From assembly GCF_006716235.1 (NCBI RefSeq), contig NZ_VFOR01000001.1, forward strand, positions 558,001-622,000: a stretch of 64,000 nucleotides of DNA. The letters are read 5' to 3'. This document shows, piece by piece, positions 28,428 to 39,154 of this stretch. The stretch comes from Propioniferax innocua. GTDB lineage: Bacteria; Actinomycetota; Actinomycetes; Propionibacteriales; Propionibacteriaceae. The translations under genes and the position numbers were made by a program. Below the pieces are notes generated by a model. It saw only the letters and a program-made list of their open reading frames with translations, ran no database searches and was not told where the DNA came from. Within the stretch, counting starts at the first letter, position 1. Each line of letters opens with the position of its first letter.

Positions 28428-29342
28428 TCAGGTGAGGACCGTGGTGAAGCGCTCGTTGAGCTCACGGTCGTGGTAGAAGATGCCCTTGCCGAGCTGGTCG
28501 GCGGTCCAGATGATGCACGGGCGGTCCGGGTAGGCCATGTAGCCACCGGCGAAGACCTCGTTGCGGTTGCCGGCGGGGTCGAAGAAGTAGACCGTCTTGC
28601 CACGGGTGATGCCGTGACGTGTCGGGCCGACGTCCTTCGACACATCGTCCATGGTGAACAGGTCCGCCGCACGGAGCACCTCGGCCCAGTCATCGAGCTG
28701 GAAGGCGAAGTGGTGCAGCTTGCCCTGCGGGCCACCGATGACAGCGAGCTGGTGGATCGAGTTGCTCGGGGTCATCCACACGCCCAGGGTGTCGGCGTCG
28801 TCATCGAGGGACGACATGACCTTCTCGGCGGTGTAGAAGTCGAAGACCTCGGCGAGGAACTTCTCCATGAGACCGACGTCCTCACAGGTGAGGAGCGAGT
28901 GGTCCAGTCCGGGGACGCCGACGCCCACGAGGTGACGCGGGAAGGCCTCGGGGTTGTGGGTGCCGACCTCAAGGCCCCACGAGGTCATTTCGTGGTAGAT
29001 CTCGAAGACGTGGCCCGACGGCGGGTAGACGCGCAGACCGTCGCCGACCTCGGCCACCTCGCCGGCGCTGAAGCGCTCGGTCTTGGCACCGAAGTCCTGT
29101 GCCTTCTTCTCGATACGGTCGATGTCTTCGAGGTACTGGACCTTGAATCCGTACTTGACGACGCCGACACCGCCCTCCTCGAGCACGACCGAGTGGTGAT
29201 CCCACTCATCCCAGCCCTTGTACCAGACCTTGCCATCCTCGGCGTGGGTCTCATACAGACCAAGGGTGTTCGCGTAGTGGTTCTTGGCCTCGGCCAGGTC
29301 GGTGACCCGGGTGTGGATGTATCCCATGCGCAGGATGCCCAT
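28428..29342 (-). CDS. Catechol 2,3-dioxygenase (extradiol, type I)
   Basis: Fe(II)-dependent extradiol dioxygenase, 304 aa (XylE/DmpB class), opening catechol next to the diol to give 2-hydroxymuconic semialdehyde. Two vicinal-oxygen-chelate modules are seen. The second holds the metal ligands: GLDHSLL (His), KLHHFAFQLDDW (His) and NRNEVFAGGY (Glu). It is the second gene of the operon, after a [2Fe-2S] ferredoxin that in XylT/DmpQ systems re-reduces the oxidised iron. The substrate could be a substituted catechol; no ring hydroxylase gene is nearby to tell. Confidence 0.9.
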   Translation of the reverse strand: MGILRMGYIHTRVTDLAEAKNHYANTLGLYETHAEDGKVWYKGWDEWDHHSVVLEEGGVGVVKYGFKVQYLEDIDRIEKKAQDFGAKTERFSAGEVAEVGDGLRVYPPSGHVFEIYHEMTSWGLEVGTHNPEAFPRHLVGVGVPGLDHSLLTCEDVGLMEKFLAEVFDFYTAEKVMSSLDDDADTLGVWMTPSNSIHQLAVIGGPQGKLHHFAFQLDDWAEVLRAADLFTMDDVSKDVGPTRHGITRGKTVYFFDPAGNRNEVFAGGYMAYPDRPCIIWTADQLGKGIFYHDRELNERFTTVLT

Positions 29343-29410
29343 TACCTACTCCTTTGTTGTGAGCATTTCCATCGACTGTGTCGTGACCACGGTCATCGAC
29401 GTCAACCGGT

Positions 29411-29749
29411 TCAGGAAGCCGGTGGATGCAGCAGCGGGTTCGTCACCCGCAATGCTGACTTGAGCAGGGCGATCCTGACATCACCCTGAGGGACGGCGCG
29501 GCAGCCCAAGCAGACCCCTTCGCCCCTCTCCTCGGTATTCAGAGCACTCTCGGCGATGGGCCTGTTGTGCTCGATCTCTCCTTCCAGCACCTGCACCTTG
29601 CAGATGCCGCATCCACCACGACGGCAGCCGACGAGAAAGGTGTACCCGTGTTTGTTGAGCGCGCCCATGATGGTGTCGTCCTCCCCGGCGGGGATCTCGA
29701 CGCCGTTCGGCTCGACTCTGATCACAGGTGGTCTCTCCTCGAACTGCAC
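29411..29749 (-). CDS. XylT/DmpQ-like [2Fe-2S] ferredoxin
   Basis: Plant-type ferredoxin, 112 aa: cluster ligands CRRGGCGIC (C-x4-C-x2-C) and the distal CLGC pair. In the aromatic meta pathways such a ferredoxin reactivates catechol 2,3-dioxygenase by reducing the iron, and the gene order (ferredoxin then dioxygenase) is the same here. GTG 29749 opens the frame; a second GTG at 29725 with GAGGAGA before it would give a product eight residues shorter and may be the real start. It is first in the operon, with promoter and operator-like sequence upstream. Confidence 0.82.
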   Translation of the reverse strand: MQFEERPPVIRVEPNGVEIPAGEDDTIMGALNKHGYTFLVGCRRGGCGICKVQVLEGEIEHNRPIAESALNTEERGEGVCLGCRAVPQGDVRIALLKSALRVTNPLLHPPAS

Positions 29750-29862
29750 TGTCCTGATGAACTTGGCCCCGGATCACAGCGTGACCTTGGACCGAGCACG
29801 AGGGTCGCTCGCCTGACCCGCATGGTTGAAACCACGCCGCCAACAGCGGCCCTCGTGCCTGC

Positions 29863-29892
29863 ACCGTATCGTTGACCTCGACAACGCCACAA
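29863..29892 (-). promoter_or_regulatory. Candidate promoter of the meta-cleavage operon
   Basis: TTGTGG (29892-29887), an 18-bp spacer and TACGGT (29868-29863), about 110 nt upstream of the ferredoxin start. Reasonable match to a housekeeping promoter; not proven. Confidence 0.35.
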
Positions 29893-29905
29893 CGAAATCC
29901 AAGGC

Positions 29906-29926
29906 ACCCTAGGCAATCCCTAGGGT
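29906..29926 (-). promoter_or_regulatory. Operator-like inverted repeat ACCCTAGG-N5-CCTAGGGT
   Basis: Perfect 8-bp inverted repeat with a third CCTAG half-site at 29932-29936. It lies about 60 bp upstream of the predicted transcription start, where activators usually bind. No regulator gene is adjacent, so the binding protein would be coded elsewhere. Confidence 0.45.
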
Positions 29927-29968
29927 TTTGTCCTAGCGGGAACCCGGAAAGGTGCCGCGTGTCGAAAC

Positions 29969-29998
29969 GATGGGCCCGGCCAGGTGGCCGAGCCCATC
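29969..29998 (-). terminator. Hairpin downstream of argG
   Basis: 13-bp stem with one mismatch (GATGGGCTCGGCC / GGCCGGGCCCATC on the minus strand), 4-nt loop, followed by GTTTCG. It starts 67 nt after the argG stop and separates argG from the ferredoxin promoter region. Confidence 0.5.
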
Positions 29999-30065
29999 GA
30001 GTGGTCGTATGTGATTCTGCCCCGCTGGATGCCGAGAGGGAACCCTGCGGGGAGTACGGGAAACC

Positions 30066-31490
<1,425 letters not shown>

Positions 31491-31539
31491 CTAGGGCTTC
31501 CAGCAGCATGCTGCGACGCCGGTCACGCAGCGGTCGCGT

Positions 31540-31545
31540 TAGAAT
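31540..31545 (+). promoter_or_regulatory. Predicted -10 element (TAGAAT) of the ABC-F leader
   Basis: TAGAAT about 129 nt before the ABC-F start codon, leaving a leader RNA of roughly 120 nt that holds a small ORF and alternative hairpins. It is divergent from the argG promoter. Confidence 0.45.
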
Positions 31546-31578
31546 GACCGGGTCCTGTCGTCGACGGAAGTTTCGATC

Positions 31579-31611
31579 GTGGAGAACGCACCTCTCGCCC
31601 ACATCCGCTGA
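31579..31611 (+). CDS. Possible leader peptide upstream of the ABC-F gene
   Basis: GTG 31579 to TGA 31611 encodes MENAPLAHIR. GGAAG lies 8 nt upstream, a good ribosome-binding site. Short leader ORFs ahead of antibiotic-resistance ABC-F genes act as drug sensors in Firmicutes and actinobacteria; here the case rests on position and on the hairpins that follow. Confidence 0.4.
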   Translation: MENAPLAHIR

Positions 31612-31619
31612 GCGGTCCG

Positions 31620-31670
31620 GCGTCCGAGGCCACTTTGGCCGACGCGTCCGCTCGCCCTTCGAGAGGACGC
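31620..31670 (+). promoter_or_regulatory. Alternative hairpins covering the ABC-F ribosome-binding site
   Basis: Hairpin 1 pairs GCGTC (31620-31624) plus GGCC (31628-31631) with GGCC (31637-31640) plus GACGC (31641-31645). Hairpin 2 pairs GCGTCC (31644-31649) and CTCG (31651-31654) with CGAG (31660-31663) and GGACGC (31665-31670), burying the GAGAGGA ribosome-binding site. They share bases 31644-31645 and so compete, as an attenuator would. Confidence 0.45.
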
Positions 31671-31673
31671 TCC

Positions 31674-33383
31674 ATGCCCACGATCACCTTCACCGACGTT
31701 TCCTTCACCTGGCCCGACGGCACCGCCTGCCTCGCGCCCTTCAGCCTCAGCCTCGACGCCGGTCTCCACGGCGTCATCGGATCCAACGGCACCGGCAAGA
31801 CCACGCTGGCCCGGCTCGTCACCGGTGACCTCCGCCCCAGCACCGGCACGATCTCGGTCCCTCGACCGCTGTGCGCGCTCGCACAGGATCTCGGGTTACG
31901 CCCCGACGCCACGGTGGCCGACCTCCTCGGCATCACCGAGACACTCGAGGCATTGGACGCGGTCGCTCGCGGGGACATCGACCCTGCTCTGTTCGACGTG
32001 ATCGGTGACGACTGGGGCGTCGAGGAGCAGGCACGATCCGCGCTGGACCGCGCGGGCCTGCGGCGGATCGCCAGCACCGAAGCGGGTCTTCGACGTCCCA
32101 TCGGCACACTCTCTGGTGGCGAAGCGGTCCAAGTCGCGCTGGTCGGCATCGAGATGCGCCGACCAGCGGCCCTCCTTCTCGACGAACCGACGAACAATCT
32201 GGACGTCGACGCCCGACGGCGTCTGGGTGAGCTGCTGGAACGCGAACGCGGCCGTATCCCGATTCTGGCGATCAGCCACGACCGTTCCCTGCTGGATGGG
32301 TGTGATTCGATCACCGCGCTCACCCCGTCCGGACCAGCGCGTTCCCGATCCGACGGCATCACCACACCGATGGGGGCCACGGTCACGATGCGTCCGGGCG
32401 GCTACGCCGAGTGGGCCGAGGAACGTGCGGCCGCGGCGGACCGTGCCGAGCAGCGTGTCCGAGCGGCGAAATCCAGCCACGCCACGGAGAAGCGCCAACG
32501 CATCGCGCACGAGATCAAGCAATCCCGTGACGAGCGTCGCGGAAGGTCGTTCCATGCGAGCAAACGCGAGCCGAAGATGGTGATGAACCTGCGCAGGCGT
32601 GCCGCCGAGCAGTCGGCAGGCGCGCTGCGCGGGACCATGCAGAACAGGGAGATGCGGGCTGCCGAGGCTGTCAAGCAGGCCGAGCTCGAGGCTTGGATCC
32701 CAGACGCCGTTCACATCGAGCTGCCCGACACACAGGTTGCCCCCGGCCAACGGGTTCTGGAGCTGGATCTCGTGGGATGCCCGTCCGATGATCCCGAAGC
32801 GCCACCACTCGCCAGCGAGATCATCCACCCGATCATCAAGGGCCCCGAGCGGTGGCGTCTGGCCGGATCCAACGGTTCGGGCAAGACCACTCTCCTTCGA
32901 GCCGTCATGGCCGAGGGCCAGGTGGAGGCCACCCACAGGGTCGTCGCCCGCACCGATCGAGTCGGGTACATCGCCCAGACACCGGCGATTCCGGACGCGT
33001 CGACACTGCTCGAAGCCGTGCGTGACGCCAACCCGGGTGCCGAGGAACAGTGGCTGCGCGATCAGCTCGCCCGTCTCCTCTTCCGTGGGGACAAGGTCTT
33101 CGCCGCCCCTGCAACCTTGTCAGGAGGTGAGCGTTTCCGCGCCGCCGTGGCCATGACGCTGTTGGCATCACCTGCCCCGCAGCTCCTGTTGCTCGATGAG
33201 CCGACCAACAACCTCGACATGGACACAGTGGACTGGCTCGTCGATGTCATGGCCCGGTACGAGGGCGCGTTGATGGTCGTGACGCATGATGACGACGTCG
33301 CCGAACGACTCGGGCTGACCAGAACCTTGGACCTCGATCTGGTGGCCCGAGCCGTCGCGCCGGGCGGCTCAGAAGCCCAGTGA
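31674..33383 (+). CDS. ABC-F family ATPase (ribosome protection / translation factor type)
   Basis: Soluble twin-ATPase protein of 569 aa with no membrane segments. First nucleotide-binding domain: Walker A IGSNGTGKTTLA, signature LSGGEAVQ, Walker B ALLLDEPTNNLDVD. Second: LAGSNGSGKTTLL, LSGGERFR, LLLLDEPTNNLDMD. Between them lies a charged helical linker (about 230-330, AEERAAAADRAEQRVRAAKSS to RGRSFHASKREPK), the P-site tRNA interaction motif of ABC-F proteins. Such proteins free stalled ribosomes or dislodge antibiotics. ATG 31674 has GAGAGGA before it, within hairpin 2. The leader hints at drug-induced control. It is convergent with era, one base apart. Confidence 0.88.
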   Translation: MPTITFTDVSFTWPDGTACLAPFSLSLDAGLHGVIGSNGTGKTTLARLVTGDLRPSTGTISVPRPLCALAQDLGLRPDATVADLLGITETLEALDAVARGDIDPALFDVIGDDWGVEEQARSALDRAGLRRIASTEAGLRRPIGTLSGGEAVQVALVGIEMRRPAALLLDEPTNNLDVDARRRLGELLERERGRIPILAISHDRSLLDGCDSITALTPSGPARSRSDGITTPMGATVTMRPGGYAEWAEERAAAADRAEQRVRAAKSSHATEKRQRIAHEIKQSRDERRGRSFHASKREPKMVMNLRRRAAEQSAGALRGTMQNREMRAAEAVKQAELEAWIPDAVHIELPDTQVAPGQRVLELDLVGCPSDDPEAPPLASEIIHPIIKGPERWRLAGSNGSGKTTLLRAVMAEGQVEATHRVVARTDRVGYIAQTPAIPDASTLLEAVRDANPGAEEQWLRDQLARLLFRGDKVFAAPATLSGGERFRAAVAMTLLASPAPQLLLLDEPTNNLDMDTVDWLVDVMARYEGALMVVTHDDDVAERLGLTRTLDLDLVARAVAPGGSEAQ

Positions 33384-33384
33384 C

Positions 33385-34341
33385 TCAGAAACCCAGGCGG
33401 TTGAGGTGTTTCGCGTCGCGCTGCCATTCCTTGAGCACCTTGACGCGGAGGTCCAGGTGCACGGGGGTGCCCAGCAGGGCACCGATCTGGCGGCGGGCGG
33501 CCTGGCCCACCTCTCGCAGGTGCGAGCCGCGGTGGCCGATCATGATGCCCTTCTGCGATTCGCGTTCGACGATGAGGTTGGCGAACACATCGACGAGTGG
33601 TTTGTCCTCGGGGCGTCCTTCGCGCAGGCCCATCTCCTCCACCGTCACGACGATGGAGTGCGGGAGTTCCTCCCGGACGCTATCCAGTGCGGCTTCTCGG
33701 ATGAGTTCCCCGACGAGTCGTTCGGTGGGCTCATCGGTCACATCGCCATCGGGATAGTAGGCCGGGCCTTCGGGGAGGCGGTCGATGAGGCAGTCGGCGA
33801 CCACATCCACCTGGTGTCCCTCGGTGGCCGAGACCGGAACGATGTGCTGCCACGTCAGCCCGATTTCCTCCTCGAGCTTCTGGATGCTCAGCAGGTGCTC
33901 CCCCAGCCGTGTCGGCCCGACGAGGTCGGACTTCGTCGCGATCGCCACCAGTTCGGGGACCCTGCGCAGTTTCAGGATCTCCCCCAGCAGGTACTTGTCG
34001 CCTGGACCGACGCGTTGGTCCGACGGCAGGCACACGCCGATCACGTCGACCTCGGCCCAGGTCTCCTGCACCAGATCATTGAGGCGTTCACCCAGCAGCG
34101 TCCGCGGCCGGTGGAGTCCGGGGGTGTCGATGAGCACGAGCTGGGCGTCGGGACGATGGACGATGCCGCGCACCACGTGACGCGTCGTCTGTGGTTTGGA
34201 CGAGGTGATCGCCACCTTCTGCCCCACGAGCGCGTTGGTGAGCGTCGACTTGCCGGCATTGGGCCGACCCACGAAGCTCACGAAACCCGACCGGAACCCC
34301 TCGTGTCGTTCACCCGGGCCGTTCGCAGTGGTCTTGTCCAT
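33385..34341 (-). CDS. era: GTPase Era
   Basis: Ribosome-biogenesis GTPase that binds 16S rRNA 3' end, 318 aa. G1 GRPNAGKSTLTNAL, G2 around SSKPQTTRH, G3 DTPG (in LVLIDTPGLHRP), G4 TKSDLV. The C-terminal KH domain contains ELPHSIVVTVEEM, ANLIVERESQKGIMIGHRGSHLREVG and the terminal AKHLNRLGF. ATG 34341 follows GGAGGAACG. Last gene of phoH-ybeY-CNNM-era. In related genomes recO or leuA follow closely; here both lie 11-16 kb away, beyond an accessory block. Confidence 0.95.
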   Translation of the reverse strand: MDKTTANGPGERHEGFRSGFVSFVGRPNAGKSTLTNALVGQKVAITSSKPQTTRHVVRGIVHRPDAQLVLIDTPGLHRPRTLLGERLNDLVQETWAEVDVIGVCLPSDQRVGPGDKYLLGEILKLRRVPELVAIATKSDLVGPTRLGEHLLSIQKLEEEIGLTWQHIVPVSATEGHQVDVVADCLIDRLPEGPAYYPDGDVTDEPTERLVGELIREAALDSVREELPHSIVVTVEEMGLREGRPEDKPLVDVFANLIVERESQKGIMIGHRGSHLREVGQAARRQIGALLGTPVHLDLRVKVLKEWQRDAKHLNRLGF

Positions 34342-34358
34342 CGTTCCTCCAGTCCTTC

Positions 34359-35693
34359 TCAGCGGGTCGCTCGGGCGTCCGCCGCGTCACTGAGCATCTT
34401 CGCAGCCGCTTCGGTGCCGGCGTCGGTGTCGACACGCGAGGCGAAGAACGTCGTCACGCGCTGGCGCGGCCCTGCGGTGCGATCAGCGGTCAGCTCGATG
34501 CCCTCCACCTCGACGCTCGACCCACGCACCGGCATCCGTCCGAGCCTCTTGGCCATCAACCCACCCACGGTCTCGACATCGTCGTCATCGAGTTCGATGC
34601 CGAACAGCTCCCCCAGGTCATTGACCGGAAGCCGCGACGACACCCGAAACCGTCCGCTGGCAAGCTCCAGCGCCAGCGCCGCCTCGGTGTCATATTCATC
34701 GATGATCTCGCCGACGATCTCCTCCAGGATGTCCTCGATTGTCACCAGACCGGCGGTGCCGTCGAACTCATCGACCACGATGGCCATGTGTTTGCGTTGC
34801 ACCTGCATCTCCCGCAGCAGGTCATCGACCGGTTTCGACTCCGGGGTCCACATGGGTTCACGCATGATGGCATCGACACGTACCTTCCCCTGCGTCCCTG
34901 CGTGGTCGTGCACGTGCTTCATCAGGTCCTTCACGTGCAGGATCCCGACCACATCGTCGAGGCCGTTCTCGGTGATCACCGGGATGCGGGAGAACCCGGT
35001 GCGCAGGGACAGGGCCATGCCTTCCAGAAGGTTCCTGCCGCTGTCGATGTAGACCATGTCGGTGCGCGGCACCATGACATTGCGCACCACCGTCTCGCCG
35101 AGGCCGAACACCGAGGCGATCATCTTGGCGTCCTCGGCCTCCAACAGGTCCGCAGCAGCGGCCTCGTCGAACACCTCCCGCAGTTCGGCCTCGGACGAGA
35201 AGGGACCCTCAGCGAAACCGTGGCCCGGTGTGACGGTGTTGCCCACCATGATCAGGACGCGCACCAACGGACCCACGACCCAGCCGATGATGACCAACGG
35301 CCACGACGCCGCCAATGCCACCGCGTCGGCGTGCTGGCGTCCCAGGGTGCGTGGCAGGACGCCCCACAGCAGGAACGACACCAGCAACATGCCTGCAACC
35401 AGCAGCACGATCGGCAACCACGACTCAGCCACGTGGGCGAACACGACGTGGGCCACGAGCGTCACGGTGATGAGCTCGACGCCGATCCGGACGAAGAGTG
35501 CTGCGTTCAGATAGGACGGCAGGTCCTCCACGACCCGCAGGAGACGCTTCGAACCTTGGCGGCCGTCATCGACGAGCCCCTGTGCGCGGGCACGGGAGAA
35601 ACTGGTCAGAGCCGCCTCGGAAGCCGCCACACAGGCGGCGATGACCGCGCACACCCCGGCCAATCCGATCTGCAACCATTCGACGGTCGTCAC
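34359..35693 (-). CDS. CNNM/HlyC-CorC-type membrane protein with CBS domains
   Basis: 444 aa membrane protein of the CNNM (DUF21) family, linked to magnesium/cobalt export. DUF21 domain with four hydrophobic segments (residues about 3-25, 60-85, 92-112, 118-150), then a CBS pair (VMVPRTDMVYIDSGRNLLEGMA, FSRIPVITENGLDDVVGILHVKDL, VVDEFDGTAGLVTIEDILEEIVGEI) and a CorC_HlyC domain (FRVSSRLPVNDLGELFGIEL). GTG 35693 overlaps the ybeY stop (GTGA); in-frame codons upstream lie inside ybeY. Era follows 17 nt later. Confidence 0.9.
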   Translation of the reverse strand: MTTVEWLQIGLAGVCAVIAACVAASEAALTSFSRARAQGLVDDGRQGSKRLLRVVEDLPSYLNAALFVRIGVELITVTLVAHVVFAHVAESWLPIVLLVAGMLLVSFLLWGVLPRTLGRQHADAVALAASWPLVIIGWVVGPLVRVLIMVGNTVTPGHGFAEGPFSSEAELREVFDEAAAADLLEAEDAKMIASVFGLGETVVRNVMVPRTDMVYIDSGRNLLEGMALSLRTGFSRIPVITENGLDDVVGILHVKDLMKHVHDHAGTQGKVRVDAIMREPMWTPESKPVDDLLREMQVQRKHMAIVVDEFDGTAGLVTIEDILEEIVGEIIDEYDTEAALALELASGRFRVSSRLPVNDLGELFGIELDDDDVETVGGLMAKRLGRMPVRGSSVEVEGIELTADRTAGPRQRVTTFFASRVDTDAGTEAAAKMLSDAADARATR

Positions 35694-36144
35694 CGCGGAC
35701 GTTGCTCCTCCCACGCCGCCAGGAGACGATCCTTGAGACCGAACATCTCCTGCTTCTCCTCCGGCGTCCCGTGGTCGAAACCGAGCAGATGCAGCAGTCC
35801 GTGTGTGAGGAGGTATTCGGCCTCGGCGTCGGGTTGGCGTCCGTGCTCGGCAGCCTGACGCGAGGTCACCGCCGGGCAGAGCACCACATCGCCCAGCAGG
35901 CCCAGGGGTGGTTCCTCGTCCTGCCGCGGCGGCCGCAGCTCGTCCATGGGGAACGACAGCACATCGGTCGGCCCGGGCTCGCCCATCCACTTCTCGTGGT
36001 AGACGCTCATCACGTCCTCGCCCACCAGCAGGATCGACACCTCGGCCTCCTCGTGGATGCGCATCTCGGCCAGCACGAACCTGGCCAGTGCCACGAGCCC
36101 TGGCTCATCGGCCTCGACGCTGGATTCATTCTGGATGTCGACGC

Positions 36145-36148
<4 letters not shown>
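35690..36148 (-). CDS. ybeY: Endoribonuclease YbeY (rRNA maturation)
   Basis: Zinc RNase for 16S rRNA 3' end processing and ribosome quality control, 152 aa. The defining metal motif is HGLLHLLGFDHG (HxxxHxxxxxH). Upstream VSILLVGEDVMSVYHEKWMG and PTDVLSFPMDE are also diagnostic. Overlaps phoH at its start (ATGA) and the CNNM gene at its stop, so all three are translationally coupled. Confidence 0.95.
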
Positions 36149-37227
<1,079 letters not shown>

Positions 37228-37306
37228 CGGTGCGTCCGGGGCCGGAGTCAGACACAGTGTAGGGCGAAAGGCAGCACGACATGCCGTGGTGGGCTATCCT
37301 CCCGCG

Positions 37307-38014
37307 GTGACCTCGTCGAACGAATCCCGCTCACCCGCCTACGCCGACCCCGGGTCGGGCACGTACGCGATCTTGATGTCACTGCTGTGTGCCGTGGTGA
37401 TCCTCTCCGGCATCGGCGCTGCCAAGGGCGTCGTATTCGGCCCCATCATCACCGATGGTGGCTTCTTCCTGTTTCCCCTCGCCTACGTGCTGGGCGACGT
37501 GATCAGCGAAGTGTTCGGTCTCAAGGCAGCCCGTCGCGCCATCTACATGAGCTTCGGCGTCAATCTCCTCGCTGTGCTCTGCTACGCGGTGATCATCGCC
37601 CTGCCGGGGTTCGACGACGACTACGGCATCGAGAAGCAGGCCGCGCTCGAGGGCGCACTCGGCCCGGTCTGGCAGGTCGTGCTCGCCGGCCTGGTGGGTT
37701 ACGTCGTCGGCCAGTCCATCAACTCGGTGATCATGACGCGGATGAAGCGTCGCGATGGCGAACGTCGCCTCATCAGTCGCATGGCCAGCGCCACCGGACT
37801 CGGTGAACTGGCCGACACCATCTTGTTCTGCACCATCGCCGCCACCGCCATCGGCATCGACTCGGTGGGCCAATGGGCCAACTACACCGCCTTCGGTTAC
37901 CTGTACAAGATGATCGTGCAATACGCCGCGCTCCCGGCCACTGCCGCCGTGGTCACACGTATCAAGCGCCGCGAACCCACCTACCAGGCCGCCCTGGCCG
38001 AACAGGGTCACTGA
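37307..38014 (+). CDS. yhhQ: YhhQ-family queuosine-precursor transporter
   Basis: Membrane protein, 235 aa, of the VUT_1/YhhQ family, which imports queuosine precursors (preQ0, preQ1 or queuine). Six hydrophobic segments; typical family residues are GGFFLFPLAYVLGDVISEVFGLKAARRAIYMSF, VVGQSINSVIMTRMKRRDG and LGELADTILFCTIAATA. GTG 37307 follows TATCCT (37295-37300) by 6 nt, so it is likely leaderless. The tgt gene lies 2.2 kb further on in the opposite strand, with a toxin-immunity pair between them; the family and the location together support a role in queuosine salvage. Confidence 0.85.
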   Translation: MTSSNESRSPAYADPGSGTYAILMSLLCAVVILSGIGAAKGVVFGPIITDGGFFLFPLAYVLGDVISEVFGLKAARRAIYMSFGVNLLAVLCYAVIIALPGFDDDYGIEKQAALEGALGPVWQVVLAGLVGYVVGQSINSVIMTRMKRRDGERRLISRMASATGLGELADTILFCTIAATAIGIDSVGQWANYTAFGYLYKMIVQYAALPATAAVVTRIKRREPTYQAALAEQGH

Positions 38015-38132
38015 CCAGCCACCTGACCCCGGAACCATCCCGGAGAATCATCAACACGGTGGAGTCGCCACCGGTTATCTTCACTCCAGCACGACTCGAC
38101 GCTACAGGTGTCAGGAGCGGGGAGGGGGAAAC

Positions 38133-38852
38133 ATGCCGAAGGTTCCGACCACGGGCGGCGGATTCATCGTGAAGATGCTCAAGGACTTCTTCCGGACCCC
38201 ACGCACCAGTGCTCGTGCCGGTTCAGGCCCCGAGGCCCCAGCGCTCAAAACACCAGCGCTCAAAACACCAGCGCCCAAGACCCCAGCACCCAAAACCTCG
38301 GGCAGTGGGCCCGCTCATCCCAATCCTTTCGCGCATGCGCCTGATTCGCCCCAGGCCAGGCCATTGGCCGGGGCTGAACCTCCGGAGGTGGCCGTCCGCA
38401 ACGCCAATCCTCATTTCGACCCGAAGGACCCCACCGGCCCCTACAACGTGAACTGCACCAACTGTGTGGTTGCGGTCGAGCACCGGATGCGTGGGTGGGA
38501 TGTTCAGGCCAGGCCCTTCACCGGTGGCCCGGCCGGACGCTTCGGTGACCCTTCCGAGGGCTGGCGGGGGCCCGACGGGAGGCCCGTGGAGCATCACGTC
38601 TATCACGAGAACGTGGGTGATGAGTTCCCCGATGGGGCGAGTGGAAGCATCTACGGTGGATGGCGCATGGGCGGTGGCCACATCTGGAACTGGAGGAAGC
38701 AGGACGGGGTCATGCAGTATTTCGACGGGCAGACCGGGCTTGCCGATGCCTCTGGATACTTCGACAATCTCGCCCCCGGCACCACGGCTCTCTATCGCAC
38801 CGACGATGCCGATTGGATCGGTGATCCATCCGACTGGATCATGCCGAGCTGA
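38133..38852 (+). CDS. Polymorphic toxin 2: shared N-terminal tag, repeat linker, papain-fold (Tox-PL/deamidase) C-terminus
   Basis: Predicted toxin, 239 aa. Residues 1-24 (MPKVP, GGFIVK at 9-14, DFFRT at 18-22) match toxin 1 at 15 identical, ungapped positions. A linker of 5-residue repeats (PALKT, PAPKT; 15-bp DNA repeats at about 38238-38299) follows. From about residue 85 it matches the papain-fold toxin 1 / glutamine deamidase type: NPHFDPKDPTGPYNVNCTNCVVAVEHRMRG with candidate Cys 108 or 111, His 183 in GGHIWNW and Asp 198 in YFDGQTG. No signal peptide or membrane segment. ATG 38133 follows GGGGAGGGGG. The next gene is a probable immunity gene. Deamidase or protease activity is inferred. 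Confidence 0.75.
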   Translation: MPKVPTTGGGFIVKMLKDFFRTPRTSARAGSGPEAPALKTPALKTPAPKTPAPKTSGSGPAHPNPFAHAPDSPQARPLAGAEPPEVAVRNANPHFDPKDPTGPYNVNCTNCVVAVEHRMRGWDVQARPFTGGPAGRFGDPSEGWRGPDGRPVEHHVYHENVGDEFPDGASGSIYGGWRMGGGHIWNWRKQDGVMQYFDGQTGLADASGYFDNLAPGTTALYRTDDADWIGDPSDWIMPS

Positions 38853-38866
38853 CCTCAGGAGGAACC

Positions 38867-39154
38867 TTGCTCGACCTCACCGAAGCACGCGAAAAGGCGC
38901 GCGCGTTGTTCGCCGCCAAGTCCGGTGACGGTGCAACCGACACCTTCCGGGTGCGCCTGACCGGCTGCTCCGAGAGGAATTACCTGTTCGTGGCCGAACC
39001 CGCCGACGGTTCCGCCGCGTTCGGTGGTCTCCATGCCCTGGTGGACTTGGAGTCCGGACAGATTGAGCTGACCAGCATGCCCCTGCTCATGGGCAGGTTG
39101 AACGAATTGGCTCTGGACCCGGTCGACGACGACGTGGACCCGCAGCACCCCTGA
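38867..39154 (+). CDS. Probable immunity protein to toxin 2 (Imm35/YrhB-like)
   Basis: 95 aa, acidic, soluble. The pattern LTEAREKARALF, then NYLFVAEPADGSAAFGGLHALVDLESGQIELT, resembles the Imm35/YrhB immunity fold (helix, then strands ending in a VD-x-x-(S/T)-G-x-I motif), a family often paired with papain-fold toxins. It starts with TTG at 38867, 14 nt after the toxin stop, behind CAGGAGGAACC. No export signal. The gene ends 10 bp before the convergent nucleoside hydrolase gene. The pairing is inferred from position and fold resemblance. Confidence 0.6.
   Translation: MLDLTEAREKARALFAAKSGDGATDTFRVRLTGCSERNYLFVAEPADGSAAFGGLHALVDLESGQIELTSMPLLMGRLNELALDPVDDDVDPQHP

Noticed and set aside
27180..29489. 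Very long open frame (769 codons) on the plus strand
   Set aside because: Antisense to the meta-cleavage genes, whose proteins have clear motifs; long antisense frames are common at this GC content.
33406..35052. Open frame of 548 codons on the plus strand
   Set aside because: Lies opposite era and the CNNM gene, both with convincing motifs and codon use.
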